Below, in pieces: positions 12,783 through 23,898 of a stretch of DNA of 64,000 nt. The notes under the pieces were generated by a model, which worked only from the letters and a program-made list of their open reading frames with translations, made no database searches and was not told where the DNA came from. The stretch is from Juglans regia. Taxonomy: Eukaryota > Streptophyta > Magnoliopsida > Fagales > Juglandaceae. Position 1 is the stretch's first letter. Every line of letters begins with the position of its first letter. The position numbers were made by a program, and so were the translations under genes. The DNA lies in assembly GCF_001411555.2 (NCBI RefSeq), contig NC_049901.1, forward strand, positions 26,988,372-27,052,371, in the 5' to 3' direction.

Positions 12783-13500
12783 TTGGATGAAGGCAGTAAT
12801 GACATAGACAACCAAAACACCCCTCTACCAAGGATCGAAGAAGTTGGTCGTACTAAAAAAGGTGGTCAAAATGGTGGCATCTACACAAGACATTACGTTG
12901 ACTATGATGGGTGCGACACTAAACGGCGTTCTGCTTTTCTAATGTCTTTAAATAACCATCAAAGTGGTACTGCATTTACATCATCATGGGAATCCAATGC
13001 ACACAACTAGGATGATTGCATATCAAATAATGGTTCACGGAAGCATGGTTTTATAATGAATGATGTTGCAGCAAATGAATCAAGGAATCCTCAATATGGC
13101 ACCGCACCTCACTCTACACAGTTTAGTTCCTGCATCAAGACCAAAGCAAGAATGCGTGTTATACTATCTACCCAGCATTTTGACTTTGACATACCCAGTG
13201 ATGATAGTGCAACTCCAAAAATAAAAGCAGTGGTTGACCTTGGTCCAAGCTACCGATCCAGGTTAGTGAGCAATACACAAGATGAATGCTTAATGTAAAG
13301 CTGAAGGCCGCCAATCAGATCCAATATATCATAACCCTTTTAATGATCCAGAACCTTATATTCCAACTATTCCAAACTATCCACCTTCATTACAAGGTTA
13401 ATACAAATCTGAAATGGCATTGAATAGGGCAATTGACAATAATTGGATTAGTTGAGATAATTTTGAGGCTTGGAATGATTTTGAGGAGCGGAGCCGTGAT
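12783..13500 (+). pseudogene. Degenerate coding remnant, unknown
   Basis: Open stretches at 12783-13010 and 13056-13298 share a frame and read on past stops. The translation contains GGIYTRHYVDYDGCDTKRR, FDFDIPSDDS and, after 13300 in a shifted frame, YHNPFNDPEPYIPTIPNYPP and DNNWIS-DNFEAWNDFEER. These low-complexity acidic and Pro-rich strings resemble the divergent tails of some plant DUF659/hAT proteins, but I do not recognise a domain. It sits 1 kb from a hAT terminal repeat (14321-14490), which is weak support for that origin. Confidence 0.25.
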
Positions 13501-13981
13501 TAGCATATTAGTGAAGGCATATAATATTTTATTTTTGATTAAAAATATGTATTTATTAATTTTATGTTTGTTAGCAATTTTCTGACAATAATTTATTTGA
13601 TGAATATGTAATTTATCAATGTATTACCATTTTATTATAATTACTAGCAAGGACTCTACTATGCTCGGTTGAAATGTGTAGTGTAAGTGATGACATGTAA
13701 TGAAAAGTTTGTGCGATTTTGTTTTTCCATCCCATGATTTTTTCCCAAAAAAAATACATGCCATGATTTCTGATCGCTTGGCCACTATCTCAATTTTCAT
13801 TCTTTTGTATTTGTCAAGCATGTGGATTATGGAGACTCACATGTGAAAAACAAACCAATAAAGTCTCATGCATTTAATTCAAAAAAACATATACAGCTAG
13901 ACCAGGATGGAAATTAATACTTTGTGATAGTTTTAATAGTTTTAAGTTTGTGACTATTTCTATTCTTCAATAAAATTAAAA

Positions 13982-14221
13982 ATGAAAAATGCTAGAAGAC
14001 TAACACATCGTTTAAGACGAATGATTAAAAATGATATAGGAAATGGAGGAAGAATGCGTCATGATGGTGAACAAAGTAGTGACAGTATAAGTGATGACAT
14101 AGTTGTGCGACGTAGAAGACGAACCATAATGGATGATATAGGAAGTGCAGCAAGAATGTGTATTGAAGGTGAACGAACCAGAAATAGTACAATAGACGAA
14201 TATCTAAATATATATCTATAA
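13982..14221 (+). CDS. Small ORF with internal repeat, doubtful
   Basis: A 79-codon ORF starting at an ATG, ending TAA. It has two related segments (NDIGNGGRMRHDGEQSSDS and MDDIGSAARMCIEGERTRNS) separated by an RRRRR cluster. The repeat means the DNA itself is duplicated, at about 14028-14085 and 14130-14190. No family is recognised and nothing shows expression. It could be a chance ORF over a duplicated sequence or a fragment of a transposon protein. Confidence 0.2.
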   Translation: MKNARRLTHRLRRMIKNDIGNGGRMRHDGEQSSDSISDDIVVRRRRRTIMDDIGSAARMCIEGERTRNSTIDEYLNIYL

Positions 14222-14320
14222 AATCCAGCATAAATAACAGTCTGCGCATTGCGCAGGTTATAGGCTCGTAGAAAGTAATAAAAGAGCACATCATTTCATT
14301 AAGCCTTTTTTTTCCTAAGG

Positions 14321-14490
14321 TTGTTTTGGCCTAGCCCAACACAATGGACCATTGGACTTGCCCAACTCCGAGTTGGGCTTCGACCTCCAACTCCGACTCC
14401 AGAACTTCAATCGAAGTTGAAGCTCCACCTAGCCTCCAACCCTAGTCGGAGTCGGAAGTCGAAGCAACAGAGTCGGAGCCCACCCCTAAT
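14321..14490. mobile_element. hAT terminal region (subterminal GGAGTCGGAGTC repeats)
   Basis: Many inverted and direct copies of the motif CGGAGT/ACTCCG (CCAACTCCGAG, CTCCAACTCCGACTCC, AGTCGGAGTCGGAAGTCG) lead to a terminus GGAGCCCACCCCTA. Read from the other strand this is TAGGGGTGGGCTCC, a hAT-style end. The partner end and TSD were not found. A related end lies at 33650-33787. Confidence 0.6.
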
Positions 14491-14499
14491 ATATAGTAT

Positions 14500-15375
14500 A
14501 AGAATTTAAAAAATTATAATATATATAATATAAAATCCAAGGAAGATGCTAGTTTGCCTCCTCACTTTAACCGCTTGTATATTTAATTTTTTTTAATCTT
14601 TTTTTTACTTAATGATTAAGAAAATGATTTTTAGTGTATTGGTGTATTTTTTTTATTTTTTAAAAATATTTAAATATGTTGAAAAAAATATGAAAAGAAA
14701 AATGTGAAAAAAATAAAAACCCACATTTAGCCTAAATTGAGCGGGTTACTCTGGGCGGCAGAGTAGCCCGACTCAAAATTCAAATATATATTTCGGTTCG
14801 GTTCAATTTTATTCGGTTTTAAAATATTGAAAACAAGTACCAAACCGATTTCTAATTAATTTCATCTCCTATGAGCCAAAACCGATCAAACATGTATTAA
14901 AACGAACCGAATAGGTTCGGTTCGGTTGGTTTGATCGGTTTTTTACTTACACCGCTACTTAGTATGTATATTTTAGAGTATTTGTTTTTTCAAGAAATGA
15001 TATTTGTAGTTCCGGTATACTCCTTTTAAAAAATGTAGGTAAATTTAAGATTCACGTGAAAAAAAATATTTTTTTTAATAGTAACTCCTACTTTGTTTCA
15101 AATAGAGTAACGCAGGAACTGCACACTCTAGGACTATATGTTACCATTTTTGTCTTCAAGGATTTTATTTAAAAAAATAATATTTGCAGTCCTAGAGTAG
15201 TCCCCACATATTCCTTTTGATAAAAATTAATAAATATGATACTCACATAAAAAAATATATATATATTTTTAATAATAACAACCACTTCTTTTCAAAAGAT
15301 GTATACACACTTCAAAATGTATATAGTAATAAGTAAATTAGTAATCTGAATTTTTAACTGGAAGAAGCTTTGTGC
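14500..15375. other. AT-rich stretch with palindromic GGTTCGGTT repeat
   Basis: No gene. About 14795-14950 holds inverted copies of TTCGGTTCGGTT / AACCGAACC type text, the subterminal style of plant hAT MITEs, but no clear ends. 14990-15300 contains two imperfect copies of a roughly 90-bp AT-rich segment (ATATTTGTAGT / ATATTTGCAGT). Confidence 0.4.
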
Positions 15376-15379
15376 CAAA

Positions 15380-16260
15380 TCACAGATAAAAGGGAACGCG
15401 GTTCACCCTATGCGTGCCACTAAACGTCGCTTAGCGTATTATAGGATTACGATATTCCTAGTACAAAACCAGCTGCCAAACGAGATCCTCCCACAAGACA
15501 CTTCTCACGATTTCTTTTGTTTAAAAACCGTTCCTCCCCAGCACGGAGCGGTACAGGCACCACGTCGCACGCCGTCGTCAGGAGACTCAGGACAGCAACC
15601 CAAACGTACGGTGGCACCTACGCGCAGCCGCTTCACAGAAAAGCACCGACGCACTCCTCCGCTGCACCAATACCCACGAACCCGACTCTACTCGCACGGC
15701 TCGGGACCACCGCACGCGCCACTACCGACGGAAACCCACGGTTCACCACTTCGCACAGCACCCTAACGCCGCTCACAAGCTTCATCTTGCCACAGCGTAT
15801 GGTTCGGACCTTCTGCTTTTTCTTGTTCTTGTTTGTGTTTAATGGATTCGAACGGTTACCAAGAAATCCGTAGGTAAAGATTATTAATGCTCTGATACCA
15901 GATGGTTAAAAACCCCAGTTCCTATCGAACTGAAATCAGAAAAATTAACGTAAAAACAAAAGAGAGCCCTAAAGATGAGGATAAATTGAGTGGGAAAACA
16001 AACCAGATTCTGTTGACACTAATGGCACATTCTTTTTCTTGGTTAACTCTTTTTTGTCCTTATATATGTCTAGTTTTCGGTTTTCTGATTCAATTCCCAT
16101 TGTTGTGTGGTTCATTATTGCTCTGAACCTGTTGAATTACTAGTGTGGAGCCGAATAGTCGTTTGACCAAGGGTTTTCAGTGCAAAACTGAAAAATATAG
16201 TTAACAGTTTATTCTGTTAACTTTCTTGGTCGTGGCTGTCCTTGTTATGGTTTTGTCCCA
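15380..16260 (-). mobile_element. Truncated LTR retroelement: 5' LTR, primer site, GC-rich leader
   Basis: GCTCTGATACCA at 15889-15900 is the complement of an initiator-Met primer site (TGGTATCAGAGC). An LTR-like block follows on its right (about 15903-16260). On the minus strand it would begin TGGGAC and end ACCA, and it contains TATATAAGG (complement of about 16055-16066), a good TATA box. Left of the primer site the internal leader includes a GC-rich segment at 15520-15790. No coding domain survives and the left LTR is absent, so the copy is truncated. Confidence 0.5.
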
Positions 16261-16382
16261 TTTTTAAATCAAATTAAGACTTATAAATGTAGGATTTTTA
16301 TTTCGAGGAAAATTTTAGCATGTTGTGAGGATATTTTTTCCATTCACTTTTCAGTAGTGTATTATTGGAAGAACTGATAACA

Positions 16383-16416
16383 TCTCTCTCTCTCCTCATC
16401 TCTCTCTCTCTCTCTC
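16383..16416. repeat. (TC)n microsatellite
   Basis: Two runs of TC dinucleotides interrupted by CTCA. Direct reading. Confidence 0.9.
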
Positions 16417-16746
16417 ATTTAAGTAATCGGAAGTTTATTAGAAATGCCTAAGGTGTAGCTCAAGCACGTAGGAAGTATACAAGAGGAACTCCTAACAAAA
16501 ATCTTGCCTAAACAATTTTCATCTATTTAGGCAAGCATTCGCAAAAAGTCTGGTATTTACTCAGTAACAGATCTTTGAATTCATGTGTCACATATTTGGT
16601 CGAGATTTCCGTAGAAAATTGCTGTTCCATCATTCATTTGCCCCTCACTCGGGCATGACTAAATTCAATCCTATGATGTAAAATATAGTTTTTTTTTTTT
16701 TTTTTTTTAAGTTTGTTCTTATACATTTTCTATTTCCATCATCAAT

Positions 16747-17285
16747 GGCATATTTTGGTAATGAGATGTGAGGAGATGTGATACCTCGTATGATAAGGAT
16801 AAGGTAGGTGGTGTATGGGGGATCCCACATTGCTTGGAAATGAGAAGTTCTTGCTCTTTATAATGTTCCATTGGTACTCTAATTGTATCATTGACTAGTA
16901 CTTTTGGGGTATAGGCCAAGTGGTTCGAGCCTTCCATTGAAGCATTACAGGAGAATTCTGTTATTAATAGTAAAATAGTTTGAGTTAAGATGTTTTATTG
17001 GGTATTGGGAAAGGAGAGAGAAAATGTTGAATAAAAATATTATAAAGTTAAAAAATTGTTTGAATATTATTTTTAATATTATTGTTATTTTGAAATTTAA
17101 AAAATGTTGTATTGTTTTTTGTATTTTGTTTGAAAGTATGAGAAAGTTGTAATGATTAGATGAAAAAATTGAAGATTTGAAATTGAAAAGTGTTTTGTGT
17201 TTAAATGATGTTTGAAAAGGAAATTATGAAAAGTTTTGAGATGAGATGAAATGTTTTGAACTCATCTCACTTCCCAAACATGGCC
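16747..17285 (-). mobile_element. Tourist-like MITE split by a TRIM solo LTR
   Basis: Removing the nested solo LTR (16777-16949) leaves about 361 bp that match, inverted, the MITE at 18943-19289, and directly the one at 58351-58721. The ends are GGCATATTTTGG and CCAAACATGGCC; internal blocks are TAGTTTGAGTTAAGATG and GAGATGAGATGAAATG. Non-coding. Confidence 0.75.
16777..16949 (+). mobile_element. TRIM solo LTR (173 bp, TSD GGAGA)
   Basis: TGTGATACC...GCATTACA flanked by perfect 5-bp duplications GGAGA (16772-16776, 16950-16954). It is the reverse complement of the LTRs in the TRIM copies at 17914 and 20971. It lies inside the MITE, giving the order of events MITE, then TRIM, then LTR-LTR recombination. 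Confidence 0.88.
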
Positions 17286-17913
17286 TCTTTGCGGAGGGTC
17301 TTCTTTAAACAATTGGTTATTTAATAAATTCTTGAATCACTTGTCAACATAAAATAATTTTATGTTTTGAATCATTAGTTATAATGCCCATCTCATTATA
17401 GATTGCATTTGCTATCCATCCCCTTATTGTCAGCAAAATTTAGTTTTAAACCAAGAAAAGTCCAAACTACATATGGGCGTATACTTCAAAAAAACTTGTC
17501 AGACAATAGGATACCAATGAAATCTTTTAAAGCACAATAATTTCTCTATGCCAGACATTGCAATTTCATTCACCACCCTTCTACCCTTGTATGCTCAATT
17601 TGGGGTATTACTTAATAGGATCCTTAGTCTTGATTTTGCTTTGCTGCAAACTCCAATGGAAAGTCATCTACTAAGCCTATAGCCTTTTTTCTGATGGGCC
17701 TTAAATTTAGGCTTATTATATATTTGAATTTCAAAGTTAGTAGGGTTTATTAAACTAATGGGGCATGCTTGGGTGGCTACAGAATTGATAGAGAGACGCA
17801 CATTAAGAATATCAAAGGATGGAAGTGCTTTAGTTATTTGCATGTCGTATAGGGCATTGAAGGTTCTATATAGGTGTCAAGCTTATGGTTTTAGCATATG
17901 AATTGTCATTGAT
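17286..17913. other. No gene seen
   Basis: Unique-looking AT-rich sequence without recognised domains or repeats. Confidence 0.5.
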
Positions 17914-18469
17914 TGTAACGCCCCAATGGAAGATCCAAATCACATAGCCTATACTGCAAAAAGACTAGTCAATGATACAATTGGAGCCCCATTAGAATCT
18001 TATAAAGAGCAAGAACTTCTCATTTCCAAGTAGGATCCAAACCACATAGCCTATACTCCAAAATGACTAGTCAATGATACAATTGGAGCCTCATTGCCCC
18101 ATTGAAACTTTATGAAGAGCAAGAACTTCTCATTTTCAAGCAATGTGGGATCTCATACACCACCTACCCATATTCTTATCATATGGGGTATCACAATGTA
18201 CATCCCTTAAATTCCCAACGTCCTCGTCGAGCCAGTCCGTTATATATGGCATGGCTCAAGTCCCACATTTCTAGTTGGGATAGCCTCTGATGCCATTTGT
18301 AACGTCCTAATGGAAGACCCAAACCACATGATCTATACTCCAAAAGGACTAGTCAATGATACAATTGAAGCCTCATTGGAACCTTATAAAGAGCAAGGAC
18401 TTCTCCTTTCCAAGCAATATGGGATCTCATACACCACCTACCTATATCCTTATCATATGAGGTATCACA
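17914..18469 (-). mobile_element. TRIM element, full length (TSD TTGAT)
   Basis: Terminal-repeat retrotransposon in miniature. The left LTR is 17914-18195, the internal region 102 bp, and the right LTR 18298-18469 (172 bp), with perfect TTGAT duplications at 17909-17913 and 18470-18474. The complement of the initiator-Met primer site (GCCTCTGATGCCA, 18284-18296) adjoins the right LTR, so the element reads on the minus strand. The left LTR carries an extra internal duplication of about 100 bp. No coding capacity. Confidence 0.9.
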
Positions 18470-18942
18470 TTGATGCTTGAATAAATTATATATCGATCAG
18501 TTAGGGGCCCTTCTGCCACACTAGCACCTTGAGAGTTGGGGTTCAACATCCCCTTCCCCCTTTGTGTAGCCAAAGAAATGAGATTTTACCATATATTGAT
18601 CATGTATTACTAATATTGGGGTTTAAGGAACATCAAACCTTTTGAGTACACTAAGGCTTCTACACAACAACCTTCATTTGTGGTCTTTGCCCTAGTAGTT
18701 TAAGGATGTGGGCCTTTGTGAGAATTTTTTTTAGGTAAAGTTTTTGGATAGTTTAATTTTATGCTTGCTAAGATTGGAACCTTGAATACTTGTTATCGAA
18801 ACAAAAATATTGGAACCTTGAATTGATTAACTGTTTACCGTTAGGATATGTGTTTCTAGTCTAGCTATGTGCTATTTGCTTAAATTTATTCTATTTTACA
18901 AGTAAGATAAGTTCAATTAATGATCATAAAGGCACTATCTAA
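18470..18942. other. No gene seen
   Basis: AT-rich intergenic sequence with no recognised feature. Confidence 0.5.
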
Positions 18943-19289
18943 GAGGATGTTTGGAAACATATCTCATCCCATCTCATCTCATCTCATTTCCTTCCCAAAT
19001 ATCATTTAAACACAAACACTTTCAAACTAATCATTACAACTTTTTAAAACTAATCATTACAACTTTCTCATATTTTCAAACAAAAAACAATTCAACTTTT
19101 TCAAATATCAAAACAAAAATTATATTAAAAAATTATATTTTAATAATATTTTAACTTTATAAAAAAAAATCAACTTTTTATCTCCCATTTCCCAAAACCC
19201 AATAAATATTTAACTCAAACTATCTTACTACAAACCATCTTACTATTATTCACAAAATTATTATCTCATCTCATTCTCCAAGCATTCCC
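18943..19289 (+). mobile_element. Tourist-like MITE (347 bp, TSD TAA)
   Basis: Termini GAGGATGTTTGG and CCAAGCATTCCC are imperfect inverted repeats flanked by TAA on both sides (18940-18942, 19290-19292). The 3-bp TAA target and GTTTGG terminus are those of PIF/Harbinger-type Tourist MITEs. Repeated CATCTCATCTC near both ends. Non-coding. Confidence 0.8.
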
Positions 19290-19299
19290 TAAGTACACA

Positions 19300-19887
19300 T
19301 GAGCATACATTGGATCTACCTATCTAGAGAAAGTAGAAGGCTGAAAAGCTAAAGATAGAGAAACAAAAATAAGCAATCATTCAAGAGTATAGCTTGGTAA
19401 AGTAGAAAGCTTTGAGATCATCCATTATCCTTGTGGTGTTCTTTGAAATTTTATCATTTCATTCATGCTAATCTCCACAATAAGCATATTGGAAATCATT
19501 TTCCACCATAGCCTAATGTGTTCACTCCCGAATCGATGTTTCAAACGTTCTTATAGATTTACCACCCATCTCAGCATAACTCAGATGAACTCGAAGAGGC
19601 CAAAAACTGCTTGCCACAAAGTACAAGCTATTTGACGATGAAGTAAGAGATGATCTACTGTTTCCTTTACCTTTTTGCACGTGCAGCACCATTCAATCAT
19701 CATAGCATGTCCTGTCGATAAGCACTTAAAGGTAAGGTTCTTCCCTAATGCAGCCATCTAAAAAAGGGCTATTCTTAGGGGTCCTTCTACTATGAACTTC
19801 CATGAGTAGATAACACTATTGCGATGGATCAATACATTATAGAATGACTTGACTTCAAACAATCCCATTTTGGATTTGATGCATTGC
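19300..19887 (-). pseudogene. L1-type LINE remnant, zf-RVT region
   Basis: The minus-strand translation contains FEVKSFYNVLIHRNSVIYSWKF, ALGKNLTF, IEWCCTCKKVKETVDHLLLH and LWQAVFGLFEF. This is the order of the zinc-binding reverse-transcriptase-associated domain (zf-RVT) at the C-terminus of plant L1 ORF2. Stops and frameshifts are present. The hAT MITE at 19888 interrupts its upstream side. A second LINE fragment at 22840-23230 carries the preceding RT segment in the same orientation, so both may derive from one insertion. Confidence 0.75.
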
Positions 19888-20556
19888 TAGGGATGTCATT
19901 GGTCCGGTCCAGTCAGTCTTGGAGGAGAATTTTGGACCGGACCAATTCTTTAGGTCCACCAAAACACCAGACCAGACCAATTTGGTTTGGTCCGATCTAT
20001 CTTATCAGGATATTTCGGTTCGGGTTTTTTTTATCCATTTTTTCAAGTTTTTGATAAAAGTTGTATAAAATGATGAAAAAATGTAATAAGTGAATGATTT
20101 AATCTAAGTTCTCTAACCAAGAATATACTTAACTAATCATGTATTTTAATTAAGTGTAATAAATTAATAATGTTATCAATATGTGTATTATCAATAATTA
20201 ATAGTTAATACTGTCATAAAATTCTTGGTGTTTTAATATTTTTTATAATTTAAGCATAAATAGTCAGGTTAGAAGAAAATTACATAATTACTTATAATTA
20301 GTTAGAAGAAAGGTACAAAATGACTTGCTTTCAATTTATACAACTACTTAAAAAAATTATAAAATATCATATAAAAATATATTTAAAAATTTATATTGTA
20401 AACTCGGTCGATCCAATCCGGTCCTGGGTTAAAGGACCGAAAACCAATTTTCTCTACTTTCTTGGACTGAGACCGACCGGTTGCTTAATTGGTTCGGTCC
20501 AAACTGACTAAAATTGGTCGGTTTTTTCAATTCGGAAGGAAATTCTTACAACCCTA
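19888..20556. mobile_element. hAT-type MITE (669 bp)
   Basis: Ends TAGGGATGTCATT and CTTACAACCCTA (imperfect TIRs) with degenerate 8-bp duplications TGCATTGC / CCCATTGC. Subterminal regions hold many inverted GGTCCGGTCC / GGACCGGACC and GGTCGGTT motifs while the middle is AT-rich. It sits inside the LINE remnant. Confidence 0.7.
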
Positions 20557-20970
20557 CCCATTGCATTTTGTCGAGCCCATCTTTTTTTTTTCAAACACAC
20601 ATAATACAATTGAGTAGTGTAGAATGATTTCTCAATCTTGTGCCGCTCTGTTAAAATTTTCTACTCATTGAGGAAGTCTATTTGGAAGCTTTATATTCTT
20701 TATTATAAAGGCATCCTTAGATCGAGCAAGGAAAACTAGATATGGGAATGCCCTAGTAAGAGGGTGATTTTCACACAACACATCCTATCAAAACTTTATT
20801 TTGGATCATCTCCCACCGGCCACGACTTGTATGATAGTTTTTGAAATCACCATTGTAATATTTTTTCATGGTCCAACCCCCTATATGTTCAATTCACCTC
20901 ATTACAACTCCATCAACTATCATATCATATTGATAACCATTCTCTATAGGTTCTCTCTTTGTGGCATACT
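20557..20970. other. No gene seen
   Basis: A short LINE-flanking piece, then AT-rich sequence of unknown origin. Confidence 0.4.
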
Positions 20971-21418
20971 TGTAACGCCCCAATGAAAATCTCAAATCAC
21001 ATAATCTATACTCCAAAAGGACAAGTCAATGATACAATTGGAGTTCCATTGGAACCTTATAAAGAGCAAGAACTTTTTATTCCCAAACAATGTGGGATCT
21101 CACGCACCAACTACCCTTATCATTATCATGTGGGATATCACAATCTACCCTCCTTAAATTCCAGACGTCTTAGTCGAGCTAGTCCGTCGTAATTGGCACA
21201 ACTCAAGTCCCACATTTCTGGTTAGAATAGGCTCTGATACCATTTGTAATGCCTTCAATAGAAGGCCCAAACCACATGGCCTATACTTCAAAAAGACTAG
21301 TCAATGGTACAATTGGAGCTCCATTGGAACTTTATAAAGAACAAGAACTTCTCATTCTCAAATAATGTGGGATCTCATACACCTCCTACCTTTATCCTTA
21401 TCATATCGAGGTATCACA
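20971..21418 (-). mobile_element. TRIM element, full length (448 bp)
   Basis: LTRs 20971-21142 (172 bp) and 21245-21418 (174 bp), internal region 102 bp, complement of the initiator-Met primer site GCTCTGATACCA at 21231-21242. The flanks ATACT and ATACA match at 4 of 5 positions, as expected of a mutated target duplication. Same family as 17914-18469 and 16777-16949. Confidence 0.85.
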
Positions 21419-21751
21419 ATACATCCATAGCCACTTTCTGAAGAGGGCCCGGTTGAATGTAATAAATTTTCTTATACCCCAAGACTCCTGTTGCTGCTAA
21501 AGGTAAGATTTTAAAGTCGCTCAAGCAATTTCTTTAAAAAGAAAGAGCGAGCAAGATAAGGCTTTATAGCCGTATTGCGCAAGAGCGCTCAAGGGCCCTA
21601 TCTTACTAATAATATGGAAGGGGCTCGAAAGTTGCAAACAAAGTCGAGTTGCTATAATCGAGCTGTGAAATCTGCATGATGAGGTATTGGAAGTGTTCAG
21701 TGAATATAGAGAAAGACACTAAAAAAGAGCACCATGCTATATTGGCAGGCA

Positions 21752-22482
21752 AGGCTTGAAAAATTGGAATCAGGTTCGGACGATTAGGAACCGATTCAAT
21801 GAGTTGGGTGATTCAACAAATTGAATTGAACGATTCATAAAAAAATTTAATTGGTTATTTTAATGTTGATAAAAAGTATTAAAAATTATATATAGTGCAA
21901 TTCATGCATTTTTATATCATGTATAAAAGAGTGTAAAATATAAATTCATGAACTAGTTTCAATAAAAGAATTATATGAATCTAAATAGCTTTAATAAATA
22001 TATAATTTATGTATTTAACCTCAATTGTTGACATTTTTTTGCCTCATATACGAAAAAATAGAGACCATTAAGTTATAAGCACATGACAAATGTAGTATTT
22101 TATGCACAACCACAAATTTAATATAAAAATCTTCATTCATCTTCTAATTTTTTTGTTCAACTAAAGAAAATAAATAACTAAATTTTTTATCTTTCAATTT
22201 TTCTACGATTCTTATTGAATATAATGATGAAAATGTTAATATATGTTTAGTTCTATCATATTTTTGTACAAGAAATTTAAAAAAAAAAAAAAATCCCTCA
22301 GTTATTAGACAGACAACTTAAAAGTAAATATAGTTTCGAATCAGTTTAAACTGGTCTAAAATAAGCTAGAATCAATCAATTGAAGCAATTCAGTGAACGA
22401 TTCAAAAAGTTCACTAAAATCGGTTCGGTTTCTTACCGATTCAATTTTGAATCAGCCTGCATTGAATTGTTTTTTCAAGTCT
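21752..22482. mobile_element. hAT-type MITE (731 bp)
   Basis: TIRs AGGCTTGAAAAA and TTTTTTCAAGTCT, with 8-bp flanks GGCAGGCA / GGCAGGGC (6 of 8 match). Subterminal regions carry repeated GATTCAATT / GAATCGG type inverted motifs and the middle is AT-rich. Non-coding. Confidence 0.65.
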
Positions 22483-22839
22483 GGCAGGGCTTCAGCAAAA
22501 TGAGGTTGGTAGCTTTCGCTAATGAGAGATGGGTTTGGGGATTAGGTCTCCTAATTCATGGAATTCATTCTCTTTATTAGTTTTTTTTTTAAAGCAGCAG
22601 CATCCTCCCTTAACTCTATCCCATTTTTAAATCATGGAATTCTCCCCCAGAGCTGCGGAATTAACAACTATTAGAAAGTAGAATTACCAACAGTACAATC
22701 TTGGACTGGCCCCCTTTGCATGACCTAGAAAGAAAAAGAAGTTCATGCTATTATAAGGCCTCTAAACTCCTCCCTCAGGACACTGTTGTGTTGCCCATGG
22801 GGATGGGGTAGCACCTGCCCTTAGATATTTAGGAGCACA

Positions 22840-23230
22840 TCTTGGGGGAGTCACTAGGTGGAATTCCAGGCTTCCAGCTCCTCCCCTTTGCCACCCCAAA
22901 AAAGTTCCTCTGTAAATTATCAATGCAATTGGATACCTGCAGGGAAGTGGAATAAAGACTTAAAATAGGCAGGTTGATTAGAGAGGGTGCTCTTTATCAG
23001 AGTTATTCTATCACCTTTGGACAAATATATCCTCTTTCATCCAACCAACCGATGTCCATCTTTCTTAGAACACTTTCCCAAATTGACTTGGCTATTCGCT
23101 TAAACATATATAGGAAAGAAAATATAATTCTAGGATGAGTTAATTGTTGTTTTGGCATCCTTTGCAAGACCATCTTATTCATCCATTGTTTCTGCAAATC
23201 TTTAATGAATAACCTTCTCCGTGACATGTT
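22840..23230 (-). pseudogene. L1-type LINE reverse transcriptase fragment
   Basis: The minus-strand translation reads [24 protein letters not shown], then [22 protein letters not shown], then FWGGKGEE. These match the thumb-side conserved strings of plant L1 reverse transcriptases ([20 protein letters not shown] and FLWGG). Frameshifts and stops are present. The fragment continues weakly to about 22600. Confidence 0.75.
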
Positions 23231-23870
23231 TCTTGAGCTGGTATTAGACTTACCAATAAACCTGATATTTCACTTACATCAAAAAGATGAAAAAAACAAA
23301 AAAACGACTTGGTTGAGACTGCTTAAAAATTCAGAGTAATCTTCTTTCCAAATCTAGGGACATCTTTTGATAATCTTGTGCAAGATCTTGGGAGTTTTTG
23401 TAAACTTTCCATTAATGCATTGAATATGCTTACAAACTTTTGAGAATCGTTTCTTTTAATCTCTCTTACCATCTCCCCACCCTTCTCTTCATAATTGTCT
23501 CCTGTTCTTTCCTCATATTATAATTAATCAACATTTCTATGTAACCAGGGACAACGAATCGTGTTTAGTACTAATTTTCCTAATTGTTATTAAAGTTTGA
23601 GTAACTGCACCATATTTTTTTCTTGGATTCTTTTTATCTATATTTTCCATTTGGTTCCTGTTGTCTTCTATGCTTTACATTTTATTTCAATAATTTTGCT
23701 TCATGTTTCTCAGAAATGGTTTTGTACTGTATAGGAAATGAACAACTAGTGTCTTCTTTTTTTGGTGATGATGTCTTACATAGGTTACTGTTTGTTCTGC
23801 AGTTTATAGATTTTGTTAGTTTTCTTTCAGTTTTATTTATCAACATAACATATTTGTATATATTTTCGAT

Positions 23871-23876
23871 TTTCAG
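23871..23876 (+). promoter_or_regulatory. Probable 3' splice site in the 5' UTR
   Basis: A T-rich tract ends in TTTTCAG at 23876, 22 bp before the ATG of the hAT-like gene, and the preceding roughly 250 bp are T-rich. This is how an intron in the 5' UTR would end. The upstream exon was not identified. Confidence 0.5.
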
Positions 23877-23898
23877 ATATCGGTGAAAGGTTCATGCT

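Noticed and set aside
15410..15873. Two overlapping 118-codon ORFs, Arg/Pro/Thr-rich
   Set aside because: GC-rich leader next to a primer-binding site; overlapping frames and no domain.
15889..15900. tRNA-Met-like string (also at 9-19, 21231, 49582)
   Set aside because: These are reverse-transcription primer sites, only about 12 nt of tRNA complementarity, not tRNA genes.
21419..21751. Possible organelle-derived insert (GAGCGAGCAAGATAAGG text)
   Set aside because: Composition differs from the neighbours but I recognise no chloroplast or mitochondrial gene in it.
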